Shown: positions 63,382 to 64,000 of the stretch, piece after piece
Layout: each line of letters begins with the position of its first letter
Numbering within the stretch: position 1 is the stretch's first letter
From: Burkholderiales bacterium
GTDB lineage: Bacteria; Pseudomonadota; Gammaproteobacteria; Burkholderiales; Ga0077523
Direction of reading: 5' to 3'
Length of the DNA stretch: 64,000 bases
Assembly (NCBI GenBank): GCA_022843925.1
Contig: JALHMS010000011.1
Span: 62,001 to 126,000, forward strand
Made by a program: the position numbers and the translations under genes
The notes under the pieces: generated by a model
The model's database searches: none
What the model was told of the DNA's origin: nothing
What the model saw: the letters and a program-made list of their open reading frames with translations, nothing else

Positions 63382-64000
63382 ATGCACAACTTCAGCGCGT
63401 CCCTGCGCATCACCAAGTCCGCCATCCGCACCGAGCAGGGTGTGGTCGCCGCACAGCATCGTCGCGCCGCCGAGGAGGGCGCGAAGGTGCTCGCCGGCGG
63501 TGGCGACGCCGTCGATGCCGCGATCGCGACGTCGTTCGCGCTCGGGGTGCTCGAACCCTGGATGAGCGGCATCGGTGGCGGTGGCGCGATGGTGCTGTAC
63601 CGCGCGAAGGAGAGGCGGACCTCCGTGGTGGACTTCGGGATGCGGTCCCCGGAGTCGCTCGATCTCGCGGACTTTCCGCTGAGCGGCGCGGGCCGGGCGT
63701 CGGATCTCTTCCCGTGGGCGCAGGTCGTGGGCGATCGCAACGTTCACGGTCCCCTCGCCATCGCGGTGCCAGGTGTTGTGGACGGCATGCGGATCGCGCA
63801 CGAGCGGCACGCCCGGATGCCATGGCGCGATCTGCTCGTGCCGGCCATCCGCCTGGCCGACGAAGGGCTGCTCGTGGACGGCGTCACCTCCCAGCACATC
63901 GCATCGGCCGCGCCGGACCTGCGCCGATACGCGGGCGCCAGCGAGGCCTATCTCACGGATGGGCTGCCGCCCGTCCCGGCGTGGTCGGCGCGCACCGAGG
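63382..64000 (+). CDS. gamma-glutamyltransferase family protein, 5' part only
   Basis: The frame stays open from ATG 63382 to the window edge, giving the first 206 residues. EQGVVAAQHRRAAEEGAKVL, GGDAVDAAIATSFALGVLEP and GIGGGGAMVLY are the opening of the gamma-glutamyltranspeptidase (Ntn-hydrolase) family, and VPGVVDGMRIAHERHARMPW with PAIRLADEGLLV follow in order. The self-cleaving Thr lies further downstream, outside the window. No signal peptide is seen, unlike E. coli Ggt, so it may be a cytoplasmic type. Which substrate it acts on is unknown. Confidence 0.88.
   Translation, partial: MHNFSASLRITKSAIRTEQGVVAAQHRRAAEEGAKVLAGGGDAVDAAIATSFALGVLEPWMSGIGGGGAMVLYRAKERRTSVVDFGMRSPESLDLADFPLSGAGRASDLFPWAQVVGDRNVHGPLAIAVPGVVDGMRIAHERHARMPWRDLLVPAIRLADEGLLVDGVTSQHIASAAPDLRRYAGASEAYLTDGLPPVPAWSARTE

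Overview
The window is high-GC DNA that reads like a chromosome of a betaproteobacterium. The hints are a Bug-type (TctC) solute-binding protein, a PEP-CTERM sorting tail on a secreted phosphodiesterase, uup and rhlE housekeeping genes, a lysC gene next to tRNA-Ser(GCU) and tRNA-Arg(ACG), a cytochrome c4 and PQQ alcohol dehydrogenases. The exact genus cannot be fixed from this piece. Both ends are cut: a C-terminal fragment of a DUF6436-like protein at the left and the start of a gamma-glutamyltransferase at the right.

Layout. 1-12.4 kb: acetoacetyl-CoA synthetase, an N-acyl-D-amino-acid deacylase-like hydrolase coupled to a Bug binding protein, feoA-feoB plus a small Cys-rich Feo partner, two Fe(II)/2-oxoglutarate oxygenases of different families in tandem, a striking array of hairpin repeats, then an iron alcohol dehydrogenase and a PLP aminotransferase. 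12.5-20.4 kb: a DUF2062 membrane protein, a very large CHASE/PAS/GAF histidine kinase, a long stretch without clear genes, one unknown protein and a tRNA-Arg(CCU). 20.5-31 kb: uup, a DUF2189 protein, a tight rhlE-sirB1-eamA-methyltransferase group, mlaA, then an SDR with gabD. 31-41 kb: a chemotaxis receptor, a KDGal kinase/aldolase operon with an RraA-like gene, an alpha/beta hydrolase, a di-haem cytochrome and a PQQ dehydrogenase, an ankyrin protein, and lysC.

41.2-45.5 kb is a small, lower-GC island beside tRNA-Arg(ACG). It holds a 5'-truncated tyrosine recombinase fused head-to-head to a broken YiiM/MOSC gene, a predicted secreted lipoprotein of the lactonase-type metallo-beta-lactamase fold, a TetR regulator and a palindromic operator candidate. 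45.9-51.1 kb: an MFS permease and a TRAP transporter (TatT, DctP, fused DctQM).

51.2-58.5 kb is, in my reading, the most interesting part. A GT4 glycosyltransferase, a membrane protein, an aminotransferase, phosphatidylserine decarboxylase, a metallophosphoesterase of the PlcP/LpxH-like family and a glycerophosphodiester phosphodiesterase lie together. Four 11-bp-period (C/T)GTCA repeats resembling PhoB boxes sit 50-70 bases upstream of four of these genes in the right orientation (one of them in a degenerate, 22-bp-spaced form). I infer a phosphate-starvation membrane-lipid remodelling locus: PlcP removes phospholipid head groups, the glycosyltransferase makes glycolipid from diacylglycerol, and the phosphodiesterase recovers phosphate from head groups. 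58.9-64 kb: a second PQQ dehydrogenase with its own cytochrome c and an AraC regulator, a HAD dehalogenase-like protein with a Tat-type leader, and the partial gamma-glutamyltransferase. All calls come from reading the sequence by eye; no database search was run.
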